DNA from: Hyphomicrobiales bacterium
GTDB taxonomy: Bacteria; Pseudomonadota; Alphaproteobacteria; Rhizobiales; Rhizobiaceae
Direction: 5' to 3'
NCBI GenBank assembly: GCA_900472485.1
Contig: UCII01000037.1
Span: 1-41,759, forward strand
Length of the DNA: 41,759 bases
The number at the start of each line of letters is the position of its first letter. Position 1 is the first letter of the stretch. Shown piece by piece: positions 8,663-16,880 of this stretch. The position numbers and the translations under genes were made by a program. A model generated the notes under the pieces. It was not told the DNA's origin and searched no databases. It saw nothing but the letters and a program-made list of their open reading frames with translations.

Positions 8663-10666
8663 TCAATCCGCGGCGATACGGGGACGGCCCGTAGCGGTCG
8701 CCACGAACCGGGCCTCGATCAGCTTGCGACTGCCTTCCACCTCGGGCGCATCCACCTGCTCGTTCACCGCAACCACCAGATCCACGGCGCCATTCAGCCT
8801 TGCCTGCGCCATCGCCGCCTCGACGGCGCGCGAGCGGGCATCGGCGAAGCTCCGATCCTCATTGGTGAAGCGCAGGCTTTCGCCGGCGCCGTTCAGCACA
8901 TAGATGCCATCCTCCGGCATGGTGACGAAGACGGTGACGCTGGTGCGGACCTGACCGACGACGGCACCGACGGCATTCGCCACATCCGAATCGCTGGGAA
9001 TGGCGCTCTCGGTCGCCAGCATCCCGGCAATAGCTGGATAATAGACCGGAGCGGAAGCGCCTAGGCCGACAAGCGGCCGATCGAGCGAAATGGCAAAACG
9101 CGCGATCCCCGGCGCACGGCGAAGCGCACGATCGATGGAGATGGATTTGGCGGGGTCCAGATCGGCCACGCCATCTTCGGCCAAGCAGGCGGCAAGAATG
9201 ACGTCGGCTGACTGACGGGTGAGGCGATCGACGATCTTCTGCGCCAATTCCTCGACAGATTCGGCGATGAGGCGTCCCGACCCATCCTTCAGCCGCATCG
9301 CCAGGGCCAGCCCGAGGCGGGCAGCCTCTGCATTCCACTGGTTTTGCCCTCCGAGCACGTGCATGGCGTCGGAAGGCGTCAGGCCACTCAGATGCACGAG
9401 ACCGCGCGCGACAAGCCGATCCAGTGTCGCCTTCTGCGATGTCATTGTCAGAAGCTTGTCGAGCGCAACGGGAACGGCACCGATTCGATCGAACAACCCC
9501 TGCTCGGGTGCTGTAAGACCGCTTGCCAGATGATCCGGCACACCGGTGCGCAACGCAAAACGGCCGGCATTGCGGGCGAGATGCGTCGCCCGCAGCTGCT
9601 GCTCCAGGACATTCAAGACGGCATCGCCATGCATGTGAGCGGCGAGGCTCAGCGGCAACAAGCGGCGCGGGCCGAGTTCGAAGGCGGCGACGAGGCCGCG
9701 GTCGTTGATCTTCACTTCGGAATCGCCGCCAAGGCCATAAGTGCGCATGGCCACGGCCTCGACCATGGTGCGATAGCCTCCGACCACGGCGCCATCGGCA
9801 TCCAGCCGCGGCCTGCCATCCTCCATGACGGCGACATCGGTGGTGGTGCCGCCAATATCGGAAACGACGGCATTATCGAGACCAGTGAGATAGCGCGCGC
9901 CGACGAGACTTGCGGCCGGACCCGAGAGGATCGTCTCGATCGGCCGCAGCTTGGCTTCATCGGCCGAAATCAAGGCGCCATCGCCGCGCACCACCATCAT
10001 CGGTGCCGAAATGCCGCGCGTCGCCAAAAACCCTTCGCAGGCACCGACGAGACGATCGATCATCGAGACGAGGCGGGCGTTCAGCAGCGTCGTCAGGGCG
10101 CGGCGCGGGCCGCCAAGCTTCGATGAAAGCTCGTGGCTGCAGGTGACCGGCAGATGCGAAAGCTCGCGGATGCAATCGCGCACCCTGATTTCATGAGCCG
10201 GATTCCGCACGGCGAAATAGCCGGCGACGGCGAAAGACGACACCGACTTCGCCAGTTCCGGCAGGGCGTCGCGCAGCGGCGTCAGATCGAGCGGATTTTC
10301 ATTGCCGTGAACATTGTGGCCGCCGGGGAGATAGAGCACAGGATCGGAGCCCAATGCTTCCGCAAGGCCGTCACGCTTGAGGTCCTCGGGGCCAAAGCCG
10401 ATCATGATAAGGCCGGCACGGCCGCCCTGCCCTTCGACAAGCGCATTGGTCGCAAGCGTCGTCGACAGCGATACGAGGCCGATGGCTGAAACGGAAATGC
10501 CGGCCTTGGCGATGACGGCATCGACGGCGCCGGCAATGCCGACAGCCAGATCATGCCGCGTGGTCAGCGATTTCGCCTTGGCGATCACGCCATCGGTTTC
10601 ATGAAAGAGAACGGCATCGGTATAGGTTCCACCCGTATCGATGCCGAGCAGGAAGTGAGATGTCAC
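8663..10666 (-). CDS. Hydantoinase/oxoprolinase-family protein, HyuA-type subunit
   Basis: A 667-residue protein of the HyuA/acetone carboxylase beta-type family, with the actin-fold ATP-binding start LLGIDTGGTYTDAVLF and a second phosphate loop VVSDIGGTTTDVAV. Members activate amide or ketone substrates by phosphorylation and usually work with a HyuB-type subunit; none is adjacent. The substrate (hydantoin, 5-oxoproline or another) cannot be read from sequence. The open frame extends upstream to an ATG at 10741, but the GTG at 10666 gives the family N-terminus TSHFLLGIDTGG and has AGAGG about 11 bases upstream, so it is preferred. The upstream region holds the REPIN-like element. Confidence 0.85.
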   Translation of the reverse strand: MTSHFLLGIDTGGTYTDAVLFHETDGVIAKAKSLTTRHDLAVGIAGAVDAVIAKAGISVSAIGLVSLSTTLATNALVEGQGGRAGLIMIGFGPEDLKRDGLAEALGSDPVLYLPGGHNVHGNENPLDLTPLRDALPELAKSVSSFAVAGYFAVRNPAHEIRVRDCIRELSHLPVTCSHELSSKLGGPRRALTTLLNARLVSMIDRLVGACEGFLATRGISAPMMVVRGDGALISADEAKLRPIETILSGPAASLVGARYLTGLDNAVVSDIGGTTTDVAVMEDGRPRLDADGAVVGGYRTMVEAVAMRTYGLGGDSEVKINDRGLVAAFELGPRRLLPLSLAAHMHGDAVLNVLEQQLRATHLARNAGRFALRTGVPDHLASGLTAPEQGLFDRIGAVPVALDKLLTMTSQKATLDRLVARGLVHLSGLTPSDAMHVLGGQNQWNAEAARLGLALAMRLKDGSGRLIAESVEELAQKIVDRLTRQSADVILAACLAEDGVADLDPAKSISIDRALRRAPGIARFAISLDRPLVGLGASAPVYYPAIAGMLATESAIPSDSDVANAVGAVVGQVRTSVTVFVTMPEDGIYVLNGAGESLRFTNEDRSFADARSRAVEAAMAQARLNGAVDLVVAVNEQVDAPEVEGSRKLIEARFVATATGRPRIAAD

Positions 10667-10748
10667 GAGATATGGAACCTCTGAGTTAGGCGATGAATAT
10701 GAGCTTCCACTATGTCGATTATGACGGAAGCGAAGTGGCAAGCGCGGA

Positions 10749-11011
10749 GCCTATCTCGCCCTTGGCGGGCGAGAAAGCAATTTCATTGGTTTAGGAATTG
10801 CGGCACCGGAAGTTCCACACGTCCAAAACTTGGCGCAATTTCTAAATCATTGAAATTGCAAGAGCGGCGGTCCGTTTCTCGCTCAAATGATATCAAGATT
10901 CGGTGCATCCCTACCTACCCCCGCCCTTGCAATTTCTAAGAATTAGACGAGGGACAAGCCCTCGCCTAATCCCAAGAAATTGCTTTCCCGCCCGCCAGGG
11001 GCGGGATAAAG
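10749..11011. repeat. REPIN-like element with inverted hairpin arms
   Basis: The left arm (10749-10784) and right arm (10976-11011) are inverted copies matching at about 30 of 36 positions. Each arm folds into a perfect 7-bp hairpin with a 5-base loop: CTCGCCC/GGGCGAG at 10755-10773 and CCCGCCC/GGGCGGG at 10987-11005. The stem difference is a compensatory T-A to C-G change. Between them are a CAATTTC/GAAATTG palindrome (10836-10858), a hairpin at 10942-10970 (CGAGGG/CCCTCG inside ATTAG/CTAAT), and five copies of GCAATTTC counting both strands. No coding sequence is evident. The element fills most of the 353-base gap between the P450 and hyuA-type genes and ends nine bases from the P450 stop codon. 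Confidence 0.8.
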
Positions 11012-11019
11012 CCCGCACG

Positions 11020-12414
11020 CTACCGCCTCGTAACCCGCATCGGCAAACCGCCGCGTGGCTGGGTCGTCAGCTTCTGCACCGGCCACGGATTGGTTTCTTC
11101 GGTCAGGTCGAAGCGGAAGCGGCGCATCATCACGGCGAGGGCGATGACCGCTTCCTGAAGCGCGAAGGTCGCGCCGATGCAGACGCGGGGGCCCGCGCCA
11201 AAAGGCAGATACTGGAAACGATTGATCTTGGCGCGGTTTTCCGGAAGAAAGCGCTCCGGCATGAAGGCGCGCGGCTTTTCCCAATAAAGCTCATGGCGAT
11301 GCAGCGTCCAGGGCATGATGAGGACGGTGATCCCCTTCTCCATCGTCACGCGCTCGCCCGTGGCGCTTACCCATTCGTCATCGGCGATGGCGGCGCGATT
11401 GATCGACGGTGCCGGCGGATAGAGGCGCATCGCTTCCTCGAAAGCGGCGCGGACATGCGGCATGAGATCGAGCCAGGCGACCGGCTCCGCATCGGTTGCG
11501 AGTACCCGGTCGATTTCCTCTTCCATGGCCTCGCGAATATGCGGGCTGTTGGCGACACAATAGAGCGTCCACGCCAGTGCTCGGGCTGTTGTCTCATGCC
11601 CGGCGCCGATGAAGGTGAGGATATTGTCCTCGATCTCTTCCATGGTCAGCCCGTGCGGACCGGCCTTTTCGAGAAGCAGCGTCAGGAAATCGTCGGGTGC
11701 GCTGGCTCTGTTCTTCCGCATCTTTTTCAGCCGCTGGTCCATGGTGGTGCGGACGATGCCGCGGAACTTGTCGAGCACGCGCTGGCCGCCGATGCGGGTG
11801 ATGCGCGGCACCCAGGCAGGTGCGCGCAGGAGATCCATGGGGTCGACTCTGCCCATGCGATGCAGGAGCTCATTGACCTCATCGGCGAAATGCTCGCCTT
11901 CGGTGACGATCTCGCCGGAAAACAAGGTCTCCGCCAGAATGGCGAAGGTCAGTTCGGTCATGTCGGCGGCGATATCGAACACCGCGCCTTCGTTGCCGAT
12001 CTCATCGTATTTATGCAGATATTCCAGGCTTTGGCTCAACATTTGGCCGGCGAAACCCTGGGCATGGCGCGGCGTGAACACCGGCGCGACCGCCTTGCGC
12101 GAGCGCTTCCAGACCGGCCCTTCCGCCGTCAGCAGGCCATCGCGCAGAATGGGCCGGAGCACGAGCTGACGAATATCGGCCATGCGGTAGTTGGCGGCAT
12201 TGTCGACCAGAACATGCTTGATCAGGCCGGGATCATTGACGATGAGCGTCCGCTCGTTGAAGAACTTGGTCTTGATCCAGGGCAGCGTATAGGAGGGCTC
12301 GCCCCAGAGTTCGAGCGGATTGCGCAGGATCGTGCGGATGATCGTCAAGCGCGATGGCGGCACGGTGCGCGGGATCGGTGCCGGTGGGGAGAAGGCTTCC
12401 GGAATCATGTCCAT
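11020..12414 (-). CDS. Cytochrome P450
   Basis: A 464-residue soluble P450 monooxygenase. The I-helix oxygen-binding motif GAGHETTARALAW, the K-helix ExxR in EEAMRLYPPAP, and the haem-binding loop FGAGPRVCIG with the thiolate ligand Cys412 are all present. There is no N-terminal membrane anchor and no fused reductase, so it must use separate redox partners; no ferredoxin or reductase gene is nearby. The substrate is unknown. ATG at 12414 has GAGGAG upstream. Its 3' end abuts the REPIN-like element, and a GC-rich 7-bp hairpin (12465-12493) lies in its leader. Confidence 0.93.
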   Translation of the reverse strand: MDMIPEAFSPPAPIPRTVPPSRLTIIRTILRNPLELWGEPSYTLPWIKTKFFNERTLIVNDPGLIKHVLVDNAANYRMADIRQLVLRPILRDGLLTAEGPVWKRSRKAVAPVFTPRHAQGFAGQMLSQSLEYLHKYDEIGNEGAVFDIAADMTELTFAILAETLFSGEIVTEGEHFADEVNELLHRMGRVDPMDLLRAPAWVPRITRIGGQRVLDKFRGIVRTTMDQRLKKMRKNRASAPDDFLTLLLEKAGPHGLTMEEIEDNILTFIGAGHETTARALAWTLYCVANSPHIREAMEEEIDRVLATDAEPVAWLDLMPHVRAAFEEAMRLYPPAPSINRAAIADDEWVSATGERVTMEKGITVLIMPWTLHRHELYWEKPRAFMPERFLPENRAKINRFQYLPFGAGPRVCIGATFALQEAVIALAVMMRRFRFDLTEETNPWPVQKLTTQPRGGLPMRVTRR

Positions 12415-12530
12415 CAGATCAATTCTCCTCGAAAAGCAGCCATTGCCGAACGAACGCAGTCAGAGCGGCGCACCTCGATATGGGGAGCGCCGCCTGCGAA
12501 ATCCAGACGATAAAACGTCGCGCTGCGCGC

Positions 12531-13484
12531 TTATAACAGCGACTTCAGGTCGCTCAGCTTATCATTGATGAGCCAGCCATAGTAATTTTCTTCCGGCCAG
12601 ACCGGCTGCGAAGAGCCGCGGTTCTTGGCCGCGAGGGCGGCGGCGCGCTTGCGGGAGTTGCCGAGATTGTAGAGCGTCGCGGTGATGCCCGGATTGCCCG
12701 AAATATCCATGCCGGCGATCGAGCGATAATCATCGATCGACTTGCGGATCGAGGCCGCGACGAAGGCAAGCGACAGATCCGGGTCCATGATCGCCTTGTA
12801 GACGCCGCCGGCATCCTTCTCGCTGAGCTTCGGGATGCCCGAAGTGCGGCTGACGAGATCCGACAGCTCAAGCGCCGTCAGCGGATTGACTTGGCCGAGG
12901 CCGAAGGTCTGGCCGGCATAGAAGGGCTGGAAGAAGACAGCACTGAAACGATTGTCAGGATAGGACTTGCCGCCAACCGTCTTGCCGCGGAAATCGTCGT
13001 CCCAGACATCCTCGCGGCAGGTCCAGAGGCTGTATGAATCGCTCTTGCCCTTGCAGGCATCGAATTGCGGCCGCGCAACGAAATCGTCGACATTCTCGCC
13101 ATTATAGGCGAAGCGGAAGCTCTGGCCGGCATAGGACGCCGCCTTGACGTAGTAGGACTGCAGACCGTCATAGGCGTCGACATTGTAGGTATGCTCGCCG
13201 ACGAGCGCGCCGATGATGTGGATGGGCTCGATACCATAGGCCCGCGCCGTCGACTTGATCTTTGCCATCAGCTTCGTATCGGTCGCCAGCAATTCGCGGA
13301 CTTTCTGATACTTGCGCTCAAAGCTCGAATTCGTGCCGCGGGTCCGCCGGACGGAGGCGCCGGGAACCGGCGGCTGCTCAGCATTGCGGTTGCCCGAAGG
13401 CACCGTTGTCGCCGCATCCGCATAGGCAGGGATCCAGGAAAGGCTGACAACTGCCAGAAAAAGAGTGATCAGTATCCGTCGCAA
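12531..13484 (-). CDS. DUF1402-family secreted protein, lytic-transglycosylase-like
   Basis: A 317-residue exported protein. Taking the TTG at 13484, with AGGA eight bases upstream, gives a clean signal peptide (RRILITLFLAVVSLSWIPAYA); the ATG at 13568 would add 28 residues before it. I recognise it as the DUF1402 family, common in Rhizobiaceae and uncharacterised. Three segments recall lysozyme-like transglycosylases: a glutamate in GALVGEHTYN, then FGLGQVNPLTALELS, then ATLYNLGNSRKRA, parallel to the catalytic Glu, GLMQI and YNAG motifs of SLT enzymes. A peptidoglycan-cleaving role is inference. It lies 163 bases downstream of hslU. Confidence 0.8.
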   Translation of the reverse strand: MRRILITLFLAVVSLSWIPAYADAATTVPSGNRNAEQPPVPGASVRRTRGTNSSFERKYQKVRELLATDTKLMAKIKSTARAYGIEPIHIIGALVGEHTYNVDAYDGLQSYYVKAASYAGQSFRFAYNGENVDDFVARPQFDACKGKSDSYSLWTCREDVWDDDFRGKTVGGKSYPDNRFSAVFFQPFYAGQTFGLGQVNPLTALELSDLVSRTSGIPKLSEKDAGGVYKAIMDPDLSLAFVAASIRKSIDDYRSIAGMDISGNPGITATLYNLGNSRKRAAALAAKNRGSSQPVWPEENYYGWLINDKLSDLKSLL

Positions 13485-13647
13485 GATGGCTGTCCTGTCG
13501 AAGTTTAAACCGATGTTTCCGTGCGGCTGCCTGAAGGATAATCTTGGCCGAATAAAGCCATACGACACAAAGAAACAGGCCCCTAACTAAAAAGTTAACG
13601 GCCCGCTGTCGAGTGCTTGCTGTCTTAAATCGCCTTCACTGGCCTGC

Positions 13648-14958
13648 TTACAGAATAAAGCGGGACAGATCGGTGTTGGTGGCGAGATCACCGACATGCT
13701 CGCGGACATAGGCGGCATCGATGGTCACCGACACGCCGGCACGATCCGAGGCGTTATAGGAGATCTCGTCGAGCACCCGCTCCATGACCGTCTGCAGGCG
13801 ACGGGCGCCGATATTCTCGACGGTGGAATTCAGATGCACGGCGACATCGGCAAGCGCGTCAATCGCGTCGTCGGTGAAGTCGAGCTTCAGGTCTTCCGTT
13901 TCCATCAGCGCCTTGTACTGGCGGATCAGGCTTGCCTGTGGCTCGGTCAAGATGCGGCGGAAATCCTCCTTGGTCAGAGGCCGGAGCTCGACGCGGATCG
14001 GCAGGCGGCCCTGCAACTCCGGCAGGAGGTCCGACGGCTTCGACACGTGGAACGCACCGGACGCGATGAAGAGGATGTGGTCTGTCTTGACCGGACCGTA
14101 CTTCGTCGACACCGTCGTACCTTCGACCAGCGGCAGCAGATCGCGCTGCACGCCTTCGCGGGAGACGCCGGCACCCATGCCGCCGTCGCGGGCGGCGATC
14201 TTGTCGATCTCGTCCAAAAAGACGATGCCGTCATTTTCGGCCGATTGCACAGCTTCGCGCTGGATCGCCTCATTGTCGATCAGCTTGTCGGACTCGTCGC
14301 GGATCAGCTCCTTGTAGGAATCCTTGACGGTCGTGCGCACCTTCTTCGTGCGGCCGCCCATGGCCTTGCCGAACATTTCGGACAGGTTGAGCACGCCGAT
14401 ATTGGCGCCGGGCATGCCGGGGATCTCGAAGCCGCCGGGCATGCCGGAGCCGGTATCGGCGACTTCGATGTCGATTTCCTTGTCGTCGAGCTGGCCGTCA
14501 CGCAGCTTCTTGCGGAAGCTGTCGCGTGTCGCCGGCGAGGCGGTGGCGCCAACCAGCGCATCGAGCACGCGCTCTTCGGCGCTCATATGCGCCTTGGCCT
14601 GCACCTCGGCGCGCTTCTTTTCGCGCACCAGACCGATGCCGACTTCGACCAGATCGCGGATGATCTGCTCGACATCGCGGCCGACATAGCCGACTTCGGT
14701 AAACTTGGTGGCCTCGACCTTGATGAAGGGGGCGCCGGCGAGCTTGGCAAGGCGGCGGGAGATTTCCGTCTTACCGACACCGGTCGGGCCGATCATCAGG
14801 ATGTTCTTAGGCATGACTTCGTCGCGCAGCTCAGGCTCGAGCTGCTGGCGGCGCCAGCGATTGCGCAATGCAATCGCCACGGCGCGCTTGGCCTCATGCT
14901 GGCCGACAATATAGCGATCGAGCTCGGAAACGATCTCGCGGGGGGAAAAAGTTGTCAT
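13648..14958 (-). CDS. hslU: ATP-dependent protease ATPase subunit HslU
   Basis: A 436-residue AAA+ unfoldase that forms a hexamer and feeds substrates into the HslV peptidase. Walker A is GPTGVGKT (residues 57-64), Walker B is IVFLDEIDKIA, and the sensor/arginine-finger region is ELQGRLPIRVELRPL. The I domain lies between them, and the C-terminus ends in DLSRFIL, the tail that inserts into HslV. It follows hslV by 47 bases in the same operon, with AGGGAA eight bases before ATG. Confidence 0.98.
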   Translation of the reverse strand: MTTFSPREIVSELDRYIVGQHEAKRAVAIALRNRWRRQQLEPELRDEVMPKNILMIGPTGVGKTEISRRLAKLAGAPFIKVEATKFTEVGYVGRDVEQIIRDLVEVGIGLVREKKRAEVQAKAHMSAEERVLDALVGATASPATRDSFRKKLRDGQLDDKEIDIEVADTGSGMPGGFEIPGMPGANIGVLNLSEMFGKAMGGRTKKVRTTVKDSYKELIRDESDKLIDNEAIQREAVQSAENDGIVFLDEIDKIAARDGGMGAGVSREGVQRDLLPLVEGTTVSTKYGPVKTDHILFIASGAFHVSKPSDLLPELQGRLPIRVELRPLTKEDFRRILTEPQASLIRQYKALMETEDLKLDFTDDAIDALADVAVHLNSTVENIGARRLQTVMERVLDEISYNASDRAGVSVTIDAAYVREHVGDLATNTDLSRFIL

Positions 14959-15005
14959 TTCGTATGTTCCCTGTCAGGGCTGGAAACTATCAAGAGAGGA
15001 ACGTC

Positions 15006-15533
15006 TTAGGCTTCGGCATCGAGCGTTTCGACGACCACGTTATGGTTCGTGTAGACGCAGATGTCGGCAGCGATATCGAGGGCGCGGCGGGCGACGTCTT
15101 CAGCCGATTTGTCGCTGTCCATCAGAGCGCGTGCGGCGGCGAGCGCGAAATTGCCGCCGGAGCCGATCGCCATGGCGCCATGTTCGGGCTCAAGCACATC
15201 GCCGTTGCCGGTGATGGCGAGCGTTACTTGTTTGTCGGCAACCAGCATCATGGCTTCGAGGTTGCGCAGATATTTGTCGGTACGCCAGTCCTTGGCGAGC
15301 TCGACGGCGGCGCGCATCAGCTGGCCGGGATATTGTTCGAGCTTCTTTTCGAGGCGTTCGAGCAGGGTGAAGGCATCGGCGGTCGCGCCGGCGAAACCGG
15401 CGATGACATCGCCCTTGCCGATGCGGCGAACCTTGCGCGCATTGCCCTTCATTACGGTCTGGCCAAGGCTCACCTGGCCATCACCAGCCATCACGACCTT
15501 GCCGTTCTTGCGAATAGTCACGATTGTCGTCAT
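15006..15533 (-). CDS. hslV: ATP-dependent protease peptidase subunit HslV
   Basis: A 175-residue proteasome-beta-like peptidase. After methionine removal Thr2 (TTIVTIRKNGK) becomes the catalytic nucleophile. GDGQVSLGQTVMK, GFAGATADAFTLLERLE and GSGGNFALAAARAL are standard HslV segments. It is the first gene of hslVU, with AGGTG five bases before the start. It is divergent from hisB; the 213-base gap holds both promoters. HslVU is usually heat-shock controlled, but I could not identify a convincing RpoH promoter. Confidence 0.98.
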   Translation of the reverse strand: MTTIVTIRKNGKVVMAGDGQVSLGQTVMKGNARKVRRIGKGDVIAGFAGATADAFTLLERLEKKLEQYPGQLMRAAVELAKDWRTDKYLRNLEAMMLVADKQVTLAITGNGDVLEPEHGAMAIGSGGNFALAAARALMDSDKSAEDVARRALDIAADICVYTNHNVVVETLDAEA

Positions 15534-15572
15534 TCAACACCTGTTTGCCCCCGTTGCGGCGGGCTTTCTGTC

Positions 15573-15589
15573 GGGCCGCTTATCGGCCC
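15573..15589. other. Short perfect hairpin in the hslV leader
   Basis: GGGCCG and CGGCCC flank a five-base loop, 40 bases upstream of the hslV start. It is expected in the hslV 5' untranslated region if the promoter is further upstream. No T-tract follows. Its function is unknown and it may be chance in GC-rich DNA. Confidence 0.25.
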
Positions 15590-15746
15590 CGTCAGCACCT
15601 ATGTAAGAGGGGTTTTGACGATTGCAAATGGCAACCGCGCCCGAATAATGGCGGCAAGCCGGCTAAACGCGTAAGGCCCTTGCGTAACTTCTGGATATTT
15701 CCCGATCCGCCTGATATGGAACGGCCGTATTCCGATGGAGCAGCCC

Positions 15747-16355
15747 ATGGCAGAGACCGCAGCGAGCCGCACGGCAAGCGTTTCCCGCAAGACCAACGAG
15801 ACCTCGGTCTCCGTTTCCGTCAATATCGACGGCAGCGGCAAATCGACGATTTCGACCGGCGTCGGCTTCTTCGACCATATGCTGGAACAGCTGTCGCGAC
15901 ATTCGCTGATCGACATGGAGATCGATACCAAGGGCGACCTGCATGTTGACGATCACCATGCCGTCGAGGATACCGGCATCGCGATCGGCCAGGCGATTGC
16001 CAAGGCGCTGGGCGACCGGCGCGGCATCACCCGCTATGCCTCGATCGATCTCGCCATGGACGAGACGATGACGAAAGCCGCCGTCGACCTCTCGGGCCGG
16101 CCCTTCCTCGTCTGGAACGTCTCGTTCAGCGCCCCGAAGATCGGCACCTTCGATACCGAACTGGTGCGTGAATTCTTCCAGGCCTTAGCGCAGAATGCCG
16201 GCATCACCTTGCATATCCTCAACCATTATGGCGCCAACAATCACCATATAGCCGAGACATGCTTCAAGGCCGTTGCGCGCGCCTTGCGCACCGCAACCGA
16301 GATCGATCCGCGGCAGGCAGGCCGGGTGCCCTCGACGAAAGGCACGCTCGCCTGA
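15747..16355 (+). CDS. hisB: Imidazoleglycerol-phosphate dehydratase
   Basis: A 202-residue monofunctional HisB, which dehydrates imidazole glycerol phosphate in histidine synthesis. The metal-binding signatures GFFDHMLEQLSRHS, DDHHAVEDTGIAIGQ and the C-terminal NNHHIAETCFKA are present. No N-terminal phosphatase domain of the enterobacterial type is fused. ATG at 15735 is in frame, but 15747 has GGAG six bases upstream and gives the family N-terminus MAETAASRTA. It is the first gene of hisB-DUF2628-hisH-hisA-hisF-hisE-coaA. Confidence 0.97.
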   Translation: MAETAASRTASVSRKTNETSVSVSVNIDGSGKSTISTGVGFFDHMLEQLSRHSLIDMEIDTKGDLHVDDHHAVEDTGIAIGQAIAKALGDRRGITRYASIDLAMDETMTKAAVDLSGRPFLVWNVSFSAPKIGTFDTELVREFFQALAQNAGITLHILNHYGANNHHIAETCFKAVARALRTATEIDPRQAGRVPSTKGTLA

Positions 16356-16380
16356 GCCCCATCATGGGGAAAGTGAAGAG

Positions 16381-16878
16381 ATGGCAAGCTATCTGATTTT
16401 GTCTCCGCCCGGAGCATCGAACCGTTCCGATACTTCGGATCGGTATCGCGATGACACGCGATTCATCTGTGACGGCTTTTCATGGACGGCGTTCCTATTT
16501 CCGACGCTTTGGATGCTCTTTCATCGGCAGTGGCTACACGCGGTCGCCGCCTTCCTGCTGCAGGGCATTGCGCTGGAACTGATGCGTCAGCCGGGCTTTT
16601 TCGCCGCCGGAGCCACGCTTCTGCTTGGTGTCCGCGCCCTTGCGGCTCTTGAGGGCCGACATGCGGTCAGCAATCGTCTCATCAGCCGCGGCTGGAAGGT
16701 TGAAAACCTCGTCTCGGCACACGATCTGGCGACTGCGGAGGAAATCCACTTTTTCGCGCTCGAGCAGAAGCCAAACCCGGATATCCACCCTAAAAATTGG
16801 GATATCTCCGCCATCAACACGAATACCAGCCGCCCAGGCCCGAGCTTCGGCCTTCCCGGCTATGACGGAGGACGCTGA
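16381..16878 (+). CDS. DUF2628 membrane protein in the his operon
   Basis: A 165-residue protein of unknown function. Two or three hydrophobic segments (about residues 38-62 and 65-85) follow a short soluble N-terminus that contains the SWTAFLFPTLWML motif typical of DUF2628. The tail is hydrophilic and proline/asparagine-rich. It sits between hisB (25-base gap) and hisH (two-base gap), so it is co-transcribed with the histidine genes. A membrane protein in this pathway is unexpected; a role in histidine synthesis is not shown. ATG at 16381 has GAAGAG immediately upstream. Confidence 0.85.
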   Translation: MASYLILSPPGASNRSDTSDRYRDDTRFICDGFSWTAFLFPTLWMLFHRQWLHAVAAFLLQGIALELMRQPGFFAAGATLLLGVRALAALEGRHAVSNRLISRGWKVENLVSAHDLATAEEIHFFALEQKPNPDIHPKNWDISAINTNTSRPGPSFGLPGYDGGR

Positions 16879-16880
16879 TC

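Noticed and set aside
6868..8694. Long open frame antisense to glcB
   Set aside because: It mirrors the glcB codon pattern of high-GC DNA, has no recognisable domain, and runs through the glcB promoter.
10903..12513. Long open frame antisense to the P450 gene
   Set aside because: The P450 frame has all catalytic motifs; the antisense frame shows only arginine/glutamine-rich shadow sequence.
13569..13647. Terminator after hslU
   Set aside because: A TAACT/AGTTA inverted repeat is present, but the T-run is in its loop rather than after the stem, so it is not a canonical terminator.
15590..15660. RpoH-type heat-shock promoter for hslV
   Set aside because: CTTACAT-like and TTGC-like boxes exist on the minus strand, but spacing is 14 or 21 bases rather than about 17, so no site was called.
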